Assembly: GCA_018970445.1 (NCBI GenBank)
Contig: JAGWWF010000028.1
Location: forward strand, 1 to 42,055
From: Alphaproteobacteria bacterium
Lineage (GTDB): Bacteria; Pseudomonadota; Alphaproteobacteria; Sphingomonadales; Sphingomonadaceae
DNA length: 42,055 nt
Direction: 5' to 3'
Shown: in pieces, positions 13,882 through 20,135 of the stretch
Numbering within the stretch: position 1 is the stretch's first letter
Layout: every line of letters starts with the position of its first letter
Translations under genes and position numbers: made by a program
Notes under the pieces: model-generated
Seen by the model: the letters and a program-made list of their open reading frames with translations, nothing else
What the model was told of the DNA's origin: nothing
The model's database searches: none

Positions 13882-14720
13882 CAGCCTATATCGACGCGCG
13901 CGAAGCCGAAGGCATCGCCACAGCCCCCCGGATGCGCGACGCCTGGAAGGCCATGAAAGCCCTGTGGCAGGACGTGCGCCCCGGCGACATAGATGAGGCC
14001 ATGGCGCGCGGCTATGCCCGCCAGCGGGCCAAGGCAGCAGCAACAGTGCGCTATGAGCTGGGGCTGATCGGCCAGGCGCTGCGCTGGGCTGAAAAGCAGC
14101 GCCACATTGAGCGCGCGCCCACGATATGGCTGCCAGCCTTGCCGCCACGCCGCGAACGCCACCTGAACCGCGAACAGGTGGATGCGCTGATTGCCGCCGC
14201 CGTAGCGCCGCACGTGCGCCTTTATATGGAAATCGCCTACGCCACCGCCGCGCGCCCGCAGGCGATTCTTGATCTGCGCTGGGCACAGGTGGACTTCGCC
14301 GCCGGCCTGATCCGCCTGAACCCCGATGGCCGGGTGCAGACGGCAAAGCGGCGGCCCACCGTGCCGATGACGCCGCACCTTGCCCAGGTGCTGGCCATAG
14401 CCTTTGAAGGCCGCGCCTGTGATTTTGTGATCGAACACGGCGCACAGCCGATTGCCAGCATCAAAAAAGGCTTTGCCGCCGCCGCCACCCGCGCCGGCCT
14501 TGATGCCACCCCCTACACGCTGCGCCACACGGCGGCGGTGCACATGGCCAATGCCGGCGTGCCCATGTCCGAGATCGCCAGCTACATGGGCCATGCCGAC
14601 AGCCGGATCACCGAGCGCGTCTATGCCCGCTACCTGCCCGACTATCTTCGCAGCGCCGCCGCCGCGCTTGATCGAGGTTCACGCGAACCTTTGGCCCTTG
14701 TCGTAAAGGGCGCGGCGTGA
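13698..14720 (+). CDS. int: Tyrosine-family integrase
   Basis: The 340-aa protein has an N-terminal arm-binding strand region (FSIQRFRTGWAVVWRDGDG), a SAM-like core-binding domain (about 55-150) and a C-terminal catalytic domain. Catalytic residues are R186 (ATAARPQAIL), K217, R276 in YTLRHTAA, H299 in YMGHA and the nucleophile Y309 in ERVYARY. The usual histidine of HxLRH is tyrosine 273, a known variation. It would recombine attP just downstream (14742-14786) with a host tRNA-Val gene. Its start is buried inside the excisionase frame, so the two are likely translated in a coupled way. Confidence 0.93.
   Translation: MSEAPFSIQRFRTGWAVVWRDGDGTRRRHRLYAPDRLGAEAEARRRWQAGDGAAWTVGRAVTAYIDAREAEGIATAPRMRDAWKAMKALWQDVRPGDIDEAMARGYARQRAKAAATVRYELGLIGQALRWAEKQRHIERAPTIWLPALPPRRERHLNREQVDALIAAAVAPHVRLYMEIAYATAARPQAILDLRWAQVDFAAGLIRLNPDGRVQTAKRRPTVPMTPHLAQVLAIAFEGRACDFVIEHGAQPIASIKKGFAAAATRAGLDATPYTLRHTAAVHMANAGVPMSEIASYMGHADSRITERVYARYLPDYLRSAAAALDRGSREPLALVVKGAA
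14675..14690. promoter_or_regulatory. Inverted repeat left of attP
   Basis: AGGTTC-ACGC-GAACCT lies in the integrase 3' end, 52 bp before the attP core. It shares the GGTTCAC...GAACCT pattern with the palindrome at 14882-14900. The pair could be accessory-protein or integrase arm sites. This is inference from symmetry around attP. Confidence 0.35.
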
Positions 14721-14741
14721 TGGCTAAGTCATTGGGGAAAA

Positions 14742-14786
14742 TGGTGGACGCGGCAGGGATTGAACCTGCGACCCCTGCGATGTCAA
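14742..14786 (-). other. attP: attP core: 3' half of tRNA-Val(GAC)
   Basis: Read on the minus strand, these 45 bases are a tRNA 3' half: anticodon loop TTGACAT (anticodon GAC), stem strand CGCAG, variable GGGTC, T-arm GCAGG-TTCAATC-CCTGC, acceptor strand CGCGTCC and ACCA. The 5' strand of the anticodon stem (GCGTG) does not pair with CGCAG, so homology stops at the anticodon loop and the tRNA is incomplete. Integration into a host tRNA-Val gene would restore its 3' end. It starts 22 bp after the integrase stop, the usual place for attP. Confidence 0.85.
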
Positions 14787-14881
14787 CACGCGGGCCGGCT
14801 GTCGCTTCCATCGTGGATCGTCGCAACTGTCTGGAACAAATGTCGCTTTGTTCGCCTGCTGTTCCCGGTGTGTCGCATGGC

Positions 14882-14900
14882 AAGGTTCACGGTGAACCTT
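14882..14900. promoter_or_regulatory. Perfect 9-bp palindrome right of attP
   Basis: AAGGTTCAC-G-GTGAACCTT is a perfect inverted repeat with a single central base, 96 bp beyond the attP core. Such symmetry suggests a dimeric protein site. It could belong to the recombination complex or be an operator for the genes that follow. TGTCGC occurs as direct repeats at 14800, 14841 and 14871 in the same stretch. Confidence 0.45.
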
Positions 14901-14941
14901 CAGGCACTGTGTCGATTCACGGCTCGTGCTGCGCCGCCCTG

Positions 14942-14974
14942 GCCCTTTGGGTGCTGGGCCAGCATGACATGGCC
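14942..14974. repeat. 33-bp direct repeat, copy 1
   Basis: This sequence matches 16419-16451 in 32 of 33 bases (one G/C difference at the 16th base), 1,477 bp apart and in the same orientation. Copy 1 is also part of a hairpin: TGCTGGGCCA (14952-14961) pairs with TGGCCCGGCA (14970-14979) over ten bases with one G-T pair. The two copies bracket the accessory genes at 15007-16391. Confidence 0.8.
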
Positions 14975-15006
14975 CGGCAGGCAGCGGCTGAATGTGTGGG
15001 CGCTGC

Positions 15007-15558
15007 ATGATCTGGCGGCTTTTGCATAGGGCCGATCCGGCAGCGTGTGCCATTGCTGACCGGCACTATAACCGGCAGAATATTGGCTCGCCGCAATTCG
15101 TGCCACCGGGTCGTCGCCTTGTGCTGACAGCCGAAACCCCGACCGGCAAAGCGCTGTGGGTCACGTCTTGGCCCTTAGCTGAATACGTTCGGCACGCATG
15201 GCCAGGCGCATGGGTGTGCAGTGCGTTTCGGAACGAAGGTGCGGGTTTGGCCAGCGAAATGATTGTTCAGGCGATCGCCGCAACCGTGCATCGGTATGGG
15301 CCACCGCCCGAACCGCACCGCATGATCACGTTTTTGGATAGTCGGAAGGTGCGTCCGATCAAGGTTCGTGGCCGCGATACCTTTGGCCGGTGCTGGGCAC
15401 TTGCCGGCTTTGAGCATGTAGGGTGGACGGCGGGCGGGCTGATGGCGTGGCAACTGCGTGCAGATCGTGTTCCAGCGCCTGAACCGGCGAAAGGACAGAC
15501 TTTGATGTTGTTTTCGATGGCCCGCGAAGCTGCCGCGCTGTGCGGCAAAGGAGAGTGA
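15007..15558 (+). CDS. GNAT-like phage protein, possibly Mom-related
   Basis: The 183-aa protein starts at ATG 15007 (or ATG 14992) with only a weak ribosome site. It has CAIADRHYNRQ near the N-terminus, FVPPGRRLVLTAE, ALWVTSWP, AWVCSAFRNEG, a helix, MITFLDSRKV and a C-terminal GRCWALAGFEHVGWTAGGL. The last block resembles the acceptor region of GNAT acyltransferases and of Mu Mom, which modifies adenine in DNA. Related proteins occur in many phages without known function. It lies alone right of attP and inside the 33-bp repeats, as morons often do. The Mom link is a guess. Confidence 0.6.
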   Translation: MIWRLLHRADPAACAIADRHYNRQNIGSPQFVPPGRRLVLTAETPTGKALWVTSWPLAEYVRHAWPGAWVCSAFRNEGAGLASEMIVQAIAATVHRYGPPPEPHRMITFLDSRKVRPIKVRGRDTFGRCWALAGFEHVGWTAGGLMAWQLRADRVPAPEPAKGQTLMLFSMAREAAALCGKGE

Positions 15559-15598
15559 GATTTTTTCATCCCGCCACCAAAAACACGCTTTTTTACAC

Positions 15599-15627
15599 TT
15601 GACGCATACCACAACGTTGTATATATC
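15599..15627 (+). promoter_or_regulatory. Strong promoter with palindromic operator for the 15676-16391 unit
   Basis: TTGACG (15599-15604) and TATATC (15622-15627) are separated by exactly 17 bases. The spacer holds the perfect 10-bp palindrome ACAACGTTGT at 15611-15620. This is the best sigma-70 promoter seen in the window and stands in an AT-rich island. A dimeric repressor bound to the palindrome would block it; the HTH protein at 16035 is the obvious candidate. Its arms resemble the immunity operator arms in reverse order, so repressor cross-talk is also possible. Confidence 0.7.
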
Positions 15628-15675
15628 CACTTCATCGGCAGCGGGATTGGCCCGCCGCCAGATGGGAGAGCCCAC

Positions 15676-16038
15676 ATGATCGAAGCCACCGCCCTTTTTG
15701 CCGCCGCCCGCGCCGTCCGCTATGCCGGCCCTGCCAATTGCGATGCCCGGATTTCGGCCTTGATCGCCGCCCGCGCCGCCTTCCGCGCGGCGGCCGGCCC
15801 GTCCTACATTCTGTCAGACACGATGAATCGGATTGAAACTGCCGCGCGCGGCAACCGCCAAATCGATCTGGCCGCCCAGTTCGTGGCTGCCCAGGCCGCC
15901 AGCGATGCCATGGCCAGCCGCGCGGCCCGTCTGGCGGCGATTTCCGCCAGCGATGCCAAGGTTGCGGCCAAGCTGGCGGCCGGTGGCCGTGCTCGCAAGA
16001 ACGCCCTGCGCGCCCTTCGCGCCGATGGTGCCTTGTGA
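15676..16038 (+). CDS. Small helical protein of unknown function, candidate anti-CRISPR-type moron
   Basis: The 120-aa product starts at ATG 15676 with GGGAGA eight bases upstream. It is rich in alanine and predicted by eye to be nearly all helix (AARAVRYAGPANCDARISALIAAR and later repeats), with a basic C-terminus (GRARKNALRALRA). No family is recognised. It is the first gene behind a strong promoter and is followed, with a GTGA overlap, by an HTH protein. That layout matches known acr-aca operons, but nothing in the sequence itself shows an anti-CRISPR function. Confidence 0.7.
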   Translation: MIEATALFAAARAVRYAGPANCDARISALIAARAAFRAAAGPSYILSDTMNRIETAARGNRQIDLAAQFVAAQAASDAMASRAARLAAISASDAKVAAKLAAGGRARKNALRALRADGAL

Positions 16039-16391
16039 CCCTTTACGCGGCCTGCCTGCGCCGCCTTGGCCTTTCGCTGGCCGAGGCGGCTGCCCTGCAC
16101 AACGTGCGCCGTGATACAGTGGCCAGCTGGTCAAATGGCCGAAACCGCCCGCCGGCCGGGGCGTGGGATGATTTGCGGCGTCTGGAAGCGGCGGTGATTG
16201 ATCGTAGCGAGGCCATGCGCGCCCGGTGGGCCGATGTGCGCGCCGATGTGGCGATTGGCCTGCGCGATGCCGATCTTGCCGGAACGCTCGCCGCGGCGGA
16301 TTTTGTGCTGAACCTGCCGGCCGGGGTGGCGGTGACAGATGAAGAAACGGAAGCCGTGCTGGCAGCCCGACGGGCGCGCCAAGGCATTTAA
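16035..16391 (+). CDS. HTH regulator, Aca-like (118 aa, GTG start)
   Basis: The GTG at 16035 overlaps the previous stop by 4 bp. Residues 3-45 contain a helix-turn-helix: LYAACLRRLGLSLAEAAALH, then NVRRDTVASWSNGRNRPP, similar in order to DUF1870/YdiL and Aca2-type repressors (LSxxEAAxxIG...SWxxGRxxPP). The C-terminal part is a helical region probably used for dimerisation. As the second gene of a two-gene unit whose promoter holds a palindrome, it is likely an autorepressor. Whether it is a true Aca protein is unproven. Confidence 0.7.
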   Translation: MTLYAACLRRLGLSLAEAAALHNVRRDTVASWSNGRNRPPAGAWDDLRRLEAAVIDRSEAMRARWADVRADVAIGLRDADLAGTLAAADFVLNLPAGVAVTDEETEAVLAARRARQGI

Positions 16392-16418
16392 CTTCAGTTT
16401 TGTGGATACCCCGCATCT

Positions 16419-16451
16419 GCCCTTTGGGTGCTGCGCCAGCATGACATGGCC
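16419..16451. repeat. 33-bp direct repeat, copy 2
   Basis: The second copy of the repeat at 14942-14974. It lies 27 bp after the HTH gene. The single mismatch and different downstream bases weaken the hairpin seen in copy 1 to a four-base core. Together the copies suggest duplication or insertion of the accessory segment by homologous recombination. Confidence 0.8.
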
Positions 16452-16518
16452 ACCGCATGGCGATGCAGCGGAACAGCGGGCGCGGCCAGTATCGCAAGCC
16501 CCCACCACTAACCGAATA

Positions 16519-16597
16519 GCACCGCCGCCACGGTGCAGCCGCGCACTTCACCCTCCGACTGCCACTACGAACGCTGCACAGGTTGGCCGCTGTGCAG
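16519..16597. terminator. Inverted repeats between convergent genes, possible bidirectional terminator
   Basis: GCACCG/CGGTGC (16519-16524, 16531-16536) and CTGCACAG/CTGTGCAG (16574-16581, 16590-16597; 8-base loop) are perfect stems. They lie in the 277-bp gap between the rightward HTH gene (ends 16391) and the leftward nuclease gene (ends 16669). No T-run follows on either strand, so termination is plausible from context only. No gene is seen in this gap. Confidence 0.35.
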
Positions 16598-16668
16598 AGC
16601 AGGGAAATGGGGACAGGGGCGCGGCAACCTATTTGATGGCAGCACACGCCCTCAGCCGCCCCGCCAGG

Positions 16669-17031
16669 TCAGCACCCTGCCGGCGAATAACGCGCCACCG
16701 CCCAGTTGGTTGCGATCTGAGCGCAGCTGGCGCTGATGCCGGCGGCCAGCACGTGAGCCAGGATGCGGCCGTATCGATCTGATTGGGGGGATGGGTGCAC
16801 CACAACGGGGCCGGCGGCCAGCAGGGCGGCGAGGGCGCGGCGGGCGGCGTGGCCGTCGCCGGGGGTGCAGATGCGGCCGGGCCGGCAGTGGCCGGGCAGT
16901 TCGGGGGCATCGATGCCGATCAGGCGGATAGCGCGCGGAATGTTGGCGCACCGGATCGTGTCCCCATCCACTGCACGGGGCTGTTCGCAAATGATTGCGG
17001 GCGGCGGTGCGGGGGGCGGCGCTGCGGGCAT
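16669..17031 (-). CDS. Staphylococcal nuclease-like (SNase) thermonuclease
   Basis: The 120-aa protein starts at ATG 17031; the upstream in-frame extension overlaps the spanin and is rejected. The SNase core is complete: AVDGDTIRC (D22, D24), AIRLIGIDAPE with R36, D41 and E44, and SDRYGRILAHVL with R86 and R89, matching the calcium ligands and catalytic arginine and glutamate of the family. There is no signal peptide, only a proline-rich start. It is the final gene of the late block, after the spanins. It may degrade host DNA late in infection or released DNA after lysis. The weak ribosome site suggests low expression. Confidence 0.82.
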   Translation of the reverse strand: MPAAPPPAPPPAIICEQPRAVDGDTIRCANIPRAIRLIGIDAPELPGHCRPGRICTPGDGHAARRALAALLAAGPVVVHPSPQSDRYGRILAHVLAAGISASCAQIATNWAVARYSPAGC

Positions 17032-17056
17032 GGCGGCAGTGTAACGGACTTGTGTT

Positions 17057-17431
17057 TCAGAACAGCCCGAAACGCTTCCGTTTTGGTTGCAATGCGGTGC
17101 GAATTTCGGCCTCCCGCGCCTCGCACCGCTGGATGATGGCCGCAGTGGTGCGCTTGTCGCGGTTGGCACTGGCCAGTTGCGCGGATTGCGCCACAGCAAA
17201 CCCCATCCAGTCCTTGGCCAGCGCCAACAAATCGGCGTGGCCGGCGGGCGACGGCGGCAGGGCGGCGCCGGGCGTATCAGCCTTCAGGCTGTCGGGCACC
17301 TGGTCCAGGCAGTGGACAGGCGGGATTGTCAGCGCCACCTGGGGGCGGGGCAAGCAGGCACACAGCGCGCACAGCGGCAGCATGGGCAGCAGCCGCATCA
17401 GGCGTGGTGCGGATTTCGGCTGTGGCTGCAT
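17057..17431 (-). CDS. Outer-membrane spanin (Rz1-like lipoprotein)
   Basis: The 124-aa product starts at ATG 17431, inside the Rz-like gene and in another frame, with AAGGA seven bases upstream. The N-terminus is a lipoprotein signal: basic residues, then MRLLPMLPLCALCAC with a lipobox ending at C26. A proline-rich stretch follows, then a helical C-terminal part. With the inner spanin it would form the complex that fuses inner and outer membranes at the end of lysis. It is longer than lambda Rz1 (60 aa) and extends 220 bp beyond Rz. Confidence 0.75.
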   Translation of the reverse strand: MQPQPKSAPRLMRLLPMLPLCALCACLPRPQVALTIPPVHCLDQVPDSLKADTPGAALPPSPAGHADLLALAKDWMGFAVAQSAQLASANRDKRTTAAIIQRCEAREAEIRTALQPKRKRFGLF

Positions 17432-17660
17432 CGCGGATCCTTTCGATTTCGCGGGTGTGGGTGAAATGCTGTTCAATGATGCGGGCGGCATCCTTGGCCG
17501 TGTCTCCGCGTTTTTTCGCCACGATCTGGCCGGCCTGCGCCGTGACAGTGGCCACGGCGGCGCGCTGCGGGCGTTCGATCAGCGCCCACCACAGCACGGC
17601 CGTGCCGGCCAACCCAATCAGGGCGATGATGGCGGTGGCCCAATCGATGCGATGTTTCAT
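17277..17660 (-). CDS. Inner-membrane spanin (Rz-like)
   Basis: The 127-aa protein starts at ATG 17660, overlapping the holin stop as ATGA. One membrane segment (about 8-27, ATAIIALIGLAGTAVLWWAL) near the N-terminus is followed by a long periplasmic helix (VTAQAGQIVAKKRG to HTREIERIRDAATAEIR), the usual inner spanin shape. The last 155 bp are shared with the lipoprotein gene in another frame, the classic embedded spanin arrangement. The C-terminus becomes proline- and glycine-rich where the overlap is. Confidence 0.78.
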   Translation of the reverse strand: MKHRIDWATAIIALIGLAGTAVLWWALIERPQRAAVATVTAQAGQIVAKKRGDTAKDAARIIEQHFTHTREIERIRDAATAEIRTTPDAAAAHAAAVRAVCLLAPPPGGADNPACPLPGPGARQPEG

Positions 17661-17956
17661 GCTCCAGCCCCCTGCGCGTGCACGTTGGCCTCTGCCCCAT
17701 CGCGGTTCAGCTTGAACGACCAATTGCGCACCAGATTGCGACTCACCAAGCCCAGCACCACCAAGCCGATGATGGCCATGCGTGCCCAATCGGCCTGCAC
17801 CAGCGCCTCGATCACGCGCGGCTGCAGCGGCGGTGGCCAATTGGTTGCGCGCAAAAAGCTGGTGTGCACAGCATGATCCCACAGCATCACGGCAGTGATC
17901 GCCACCATCTGCACGCGATATATCCACGCGGCCCAGGCTTCGGCTGGCGGCTTCAT
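17657..17956 (-). CDS. Holin-like membrane protein (99 aa)
   Basis: It starts at ATG 17956 with an ATGA overlap to the endolysin stop. Two hydrophobic segments are seen at about residues 14-34 and 57-74 (ARMAIIGLVVLGLVSR), followed by a positively charged and hydrophilic tail. Size, two membrane passes, charged tail and location between endolysin and spanins fit a class II type holin. No specific family is recognised. Confidence 0.7.
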   Translation of the reverse strand: MKPPAEAWAAWIYRVQMVAITAVMLWDHAVHTSFLRATNWPPPLQPRVIEALVQADWARMAIIGLVVLGLVSRNLVRNWSFKLNRDGAEANVHAQGAGA

Positions 17957-18477
17957 GCCTCGTTCCCATCGGTGATCTGTGTTGCCGCGTTTGCCCATGG
18001 CGCGGGCCCCGCCATGGCAGCACCAGGCGGCCAGCGAAACGCGGTGAGGCGCGCGCGCGGGAAGCGGCGGATGTTCACCGCGTTGGCCTGATTCCCGCCC
18101 AAAATGTCCAGATCGCCGTTTTCATACACCGCCACCACGAAACCCACATGGCCACCGCCGGCGCGGGTGAACACGGCAATGCTGCCCAGCGGTGGCCGGG
18201 TGCCAGTGCTGGAAATCGCTTCACCCCAGCCAGCCCACCAGATGGCGCGCGCCCCGATCGCTCCGCGCGGCGGCCGAAACCCGGCAATTGCCATGCAGCT
18301 GGCCACAAAGGTGCCGCACCACGGCGTTTCATCATCGTGTACCGCAATGCCAAGCCAACCCTTGGCCCGCTGCACCATCCCCATCACGCCGGGGCTGTGG
18401 CGCGGGCCGGGGATTTCCCGCACGCCAATCTGCGAACGCGCAGCGCGCAGCCACGGCGGATCAATGGGCAGGTTCAT
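17953..18477 (-). CDS. Endolysin, CHAP/NlpC-type peptidoglycan hydrolase (TIGR02594-like)
   Basis: The 174-aa protein starts at ATG 18477. Key blocks are AARSQIGVREIPGPRHSP near the N-terminus, ETPWCGTFVASCM with nucleophile C54, GSIAVFTRAGGGHVGFVVAV with H110, and DILGGNQANAV with N129, giving a Cys-His-Asn active site. These match the TIGR02594 family of phage cysteine hydrolases. It has no signal peptide, so it depends on the holin for release. It lies in the order endolysin, holin, inner spanin, outer spanin. Confidence 0.88.
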   Translation of the reverse strand: MNLPIDPPWLRAARSQIGVREIPGPRHSPGVMGMVQRAKGWLGIAVHDDETPWCGTFVASCMAIAGFRPPRGAIGARAIWWAGWGEAISSTGTRPPLGSIAVFTRAGGGHVGFVVAVYENGDLDILGGNQANAVNIRRFPRARLTAFRWPPGAAMAGPAPWANAATQITDGNEA

Positions 18478-18665
18478 GCGACCATCCTTTCGGGGTTTGC
18501 AGCCTTGGCCAGTGCCGCGGCCAGTTCGGCTTTGCGGGTGTGGATCAGGGGCGCCCACAGGCGTTTTTCTCGTTCCACCAAATGACGGATCGCAGCCGCA
18601 CGGGCCGCGCGGGCCAGCGCCAGCTGCTGGCGGGCGGCCGTCACGGTTTCCGGTTCATGCGTCAT
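18474..18665 (-). CDS. Small helical protein upstream of endolysin (63 aa)
   Basis: It starts at ATG 18665 and its stop overlaps the endolysin start as ATGA. It is almost entirely helical and charged (VTAARQQLALARAARAAAIRH, HTRKAELAAALAKAANPERM). It could be a lysis chaperone or coiled-coil structural part. No family is recognised. Confidence 0.65.
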   Translation of the reverse strand: MTHEPETVTAARQQLALARAARAAAIRHLVEREKRLWAPLIHTRKAELAAALAKAANPERMVA

Positions 18666-18816
18666 GGGCCGCCGCCTCTGCCTGCGCCAGGCGAGCATAG
18701 CCAACAATGCCCGCCCACAAATCCGCGCAAGCGCCGCCGCGCACGGCCTGATCGATCAAGTCCTTGATCTTTTCGGCCGCCAGTCGCTGGCATGCTGGCA
18801 GTTTATTCCTGTTCAT
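18655..18816 (-). CDS. Small protein of unknown function (53 aa)
   Basis: ATG 18816 is preceded by AAGGATAGGTG. The frame overlaps the end of the upstream gene by 14 bp and the start of the next by 11 bp. The product is helical with two cysteines (NRNKLPACQRLAAEKIKD, VRGGACADLWAGIVG). It is below the size cut-off of many gene finders; coding is supported mainly by its ribosome site and by filling a gap in the operon. Confidence 0.5.
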   Translation of the reverse strand: MNRNKLPACQRLAAEKIKDLIDQAVRGGACADLWAGIVGYARLAQAEAAAHDA

Positions 18817-19099
18817 CACCTATCCTTTTGGCTTTGCCGCGGCAAAGCACGGCGGCGCAGATATCGAACAGCAGCGCATCCATCTGCGCCTGCTTTGCTT
18901 CAATCTTGTCGAGCCGGGCGGCTTGGCCCTTGTCGATCAACGACTGCTGGATCTGGCCATTGCTGATCGCCGTCGCCAACGTTGCATCACCGCTGCGCAG
19001 GCCGGAATAGGCCATGGCCGATGCCGCCACCCAGCCTGCAAAGGCCAACACTGTCTTGGTGCTCCACCGCGGCGCGGGATCACTCACGAGATCGGTCAT
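18803..19099 (-). CDS. Membrane-anchored coiled-coil protein (98 aa)
   Basis: It starts at ATG 19099, overlapping the upstream stop as ATGA. A membrane segment at about 15-33 (KTVLAFAGWVAASAMAYSGL) is followed by a coiled coil (QQSLIDKGQAARLDKIEAKQ) and a short hydrophobic patch with CAAVLC. Its place among lysis genes suggests a holin or antiholin partner, but this is uncertain. Confidence 0.6.
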   Translation of the reverse strand: MTDLVSDPAPRWSTKTVLAFAGWVAASAMAYSGLRSGDATLATAISNGQIQQSLIDKGQAARLDKIEAKQAQMDALLFDICAAVLCRGKAKRIGDEQE

Positions 19100-19599
19100 C
19101 GCGCCGCCGCCTCTGCCATGCCCGCGGCAAGCGCCACGCCAGCCAGACCAGCCCAGATACCCACAGGCCAAGGCCGATCAGGGGGGGCAAACCATCGTTT
19201 TCCGGGACCATTGGCCAAGCCTCCTGCGGCCAACGCCGCAATCTGTGCCCAGCCCCCGCCGGCAGTCCAGTTGAGATAATTCGCGATGCTGGCCGACCCT
19301 GATGCCCACACCCGAATGAGATAGCCGCCATCGATGACGAACAGCGCCAGATAGACAGCGCCGATTGCCACTTCGGCCGTGGCGCGCTCATCCCTCAACA
19401 AGCACGCCGCACACAGAAAATGGATGAACGCAAAGGCTTCGGCCGGATCAAGCCGGCCGGACGCGGCAACAGCGCCGTTGCACGCCGCCCATTCAAGCAG
19501 CATCACGCTGGCCGCCAGCCAAAACCCTCTGGCAGACATCGCGCCGGCCACCCCAATGGCCAGCGCAAGGCCCAGCCCATAGGCTTCAACCCCGGTCAT
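19096..19599 (-). CDS. Polytopic membrane protein (167 aa)
   Basis: It starts at ATG 19599, sharing one base with the upstream stop. About five hydrophobic segments are visible, including GLGLALAIGVAGAMSA, LAASVMLLEWAACNGAV, AFAFIHFLCAACLL, AIGAVYLALFVIDGGYLI and WAGLAGVALAAGMAEAAA. Two small late membrane proteins in a row before the endolysin are unusual; it might be a second holin or an exclusion protein. No family is recognised. Confidence 0.65.
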   Translation of the reverse strand: MTGVEAYGLGLALAIGVAGAMSARGFWLAASVMLLEWAACNGAVAASGRLDPAEAFAFIHFLCAACLLRDERATAEVAIGAVYLALFVIDGGYLIRVWASGSASIANYLNWTAGGGWAQIAALAAGGLANGPGKRWFAPPDRPWPVGIWAGLAGVALAAGMAEAAAR

Positions 19600-19841
19600 C
19601 AATCGTCGGCCGGTTTTGGCGTGGCGCTGAAGGTGCCCACTTCGATGCTGCCGGGCGGGGCGGTTTCGGCCACCTGTTGCAACCGGTGATGCAGCCGGCG
19701 CCACAGCACCAGGCCGCGCGCATCATCTTTGGCCGCCAAGTGGCGGCCCAGATCAGTGAGCATGCCGGCGATATCGGCCACATCCTGGGCATAGGGCGGC
19801 CGCGCCAGCCTGCACCTGGCCAGCATCCTGCGAACAAACAT
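19599..19841 (-). CDS. Small late protein of unknown function (80 aa)
   Basis: ATG 19841 has AAAGGAA at good distance. The N-terminus is basic (MFVRRMLARCRLARP), followed by helices (DVADIAGMLTDLGRHLAAKD, LWRRLHHRLQQVAET) and an acidic tail. No family is recognised. It sits between the tail fibre region and the lysis genes. Confidence 0.65.
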   Translation of the reverse strand: MFVRRMLARCRLARPPYAQDVADIAGMLTDLGRHLAAKDDARGLVLWRRLHHRLQQVAETAPPGSIEVGTFSATPKPADD

Positions 19842-19853
19842 CGGCAGTTCCTT

Positions 19854-20135
19854 TCAGTGGTTGATTTCGCGCGCCAGGTGCGCAGCGGCGGCGCGGCGGC
19901 AATGGTGCCAGCGCGCCCCATCAGGCAGGAACATGATCACATCGATCACCGGGGCGGCCACCTGCGCCCACCAGGCACCATCGGCCCGCCGCCGGCCGGT
20001 GACGGCCGACAAGGTTTCATCGGGATCGGGCGCAGGCGCGGCATCGATCAGGAACAACAGGCCCAACAACAGCGAGGCCAGAAGCTGCGAAGCGGCTGAA
20101 CCCACCGCGCCGGCCATGATGCCAATCCGGCGCAT
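19854..20135 (-). CDS. Small protein with one membrane segment (93 aa)
   Basis: ATG 20135 shares a base with the upstream stop. A hydrophobic stretch at about 18-31 (LLASLLLGLLFLIDAAP) could be a membrane anchor or uncleaved signal. The rest contains a second moderately hydrophobic stretch (VAAPVIDVIMFLP). No family is recognised. Confidence 0.6.
   Translation of the reverse strand: MRRIGIMAGAVGSAASQLLASLLLGLLFLIDAAPAPDPDETLSAVTGRRRADGAWWAQVAAPVIDVIMFLPDGARWHHCRRAAAAHLAREINH

Noticed and set aside
14742-14830. Complete tRNA gene
   Set aside because: Only the 3' half is present; the bases 5' of the anticodon loop do not form the stem or D-arm.
14717-15010. 97-codon frame with the phrase DAAGIEPATP
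   Set aside because: This phrase is the well-known false translation of the antisense of a tRNA 3' end; here it marks attP.
15531-15580. Terminator after the GNAT-like gene
   Set aside because: A TGCCGC/GCGGCA stem occurs near 15536-15552, but the T-run at 15571 is too far from it.
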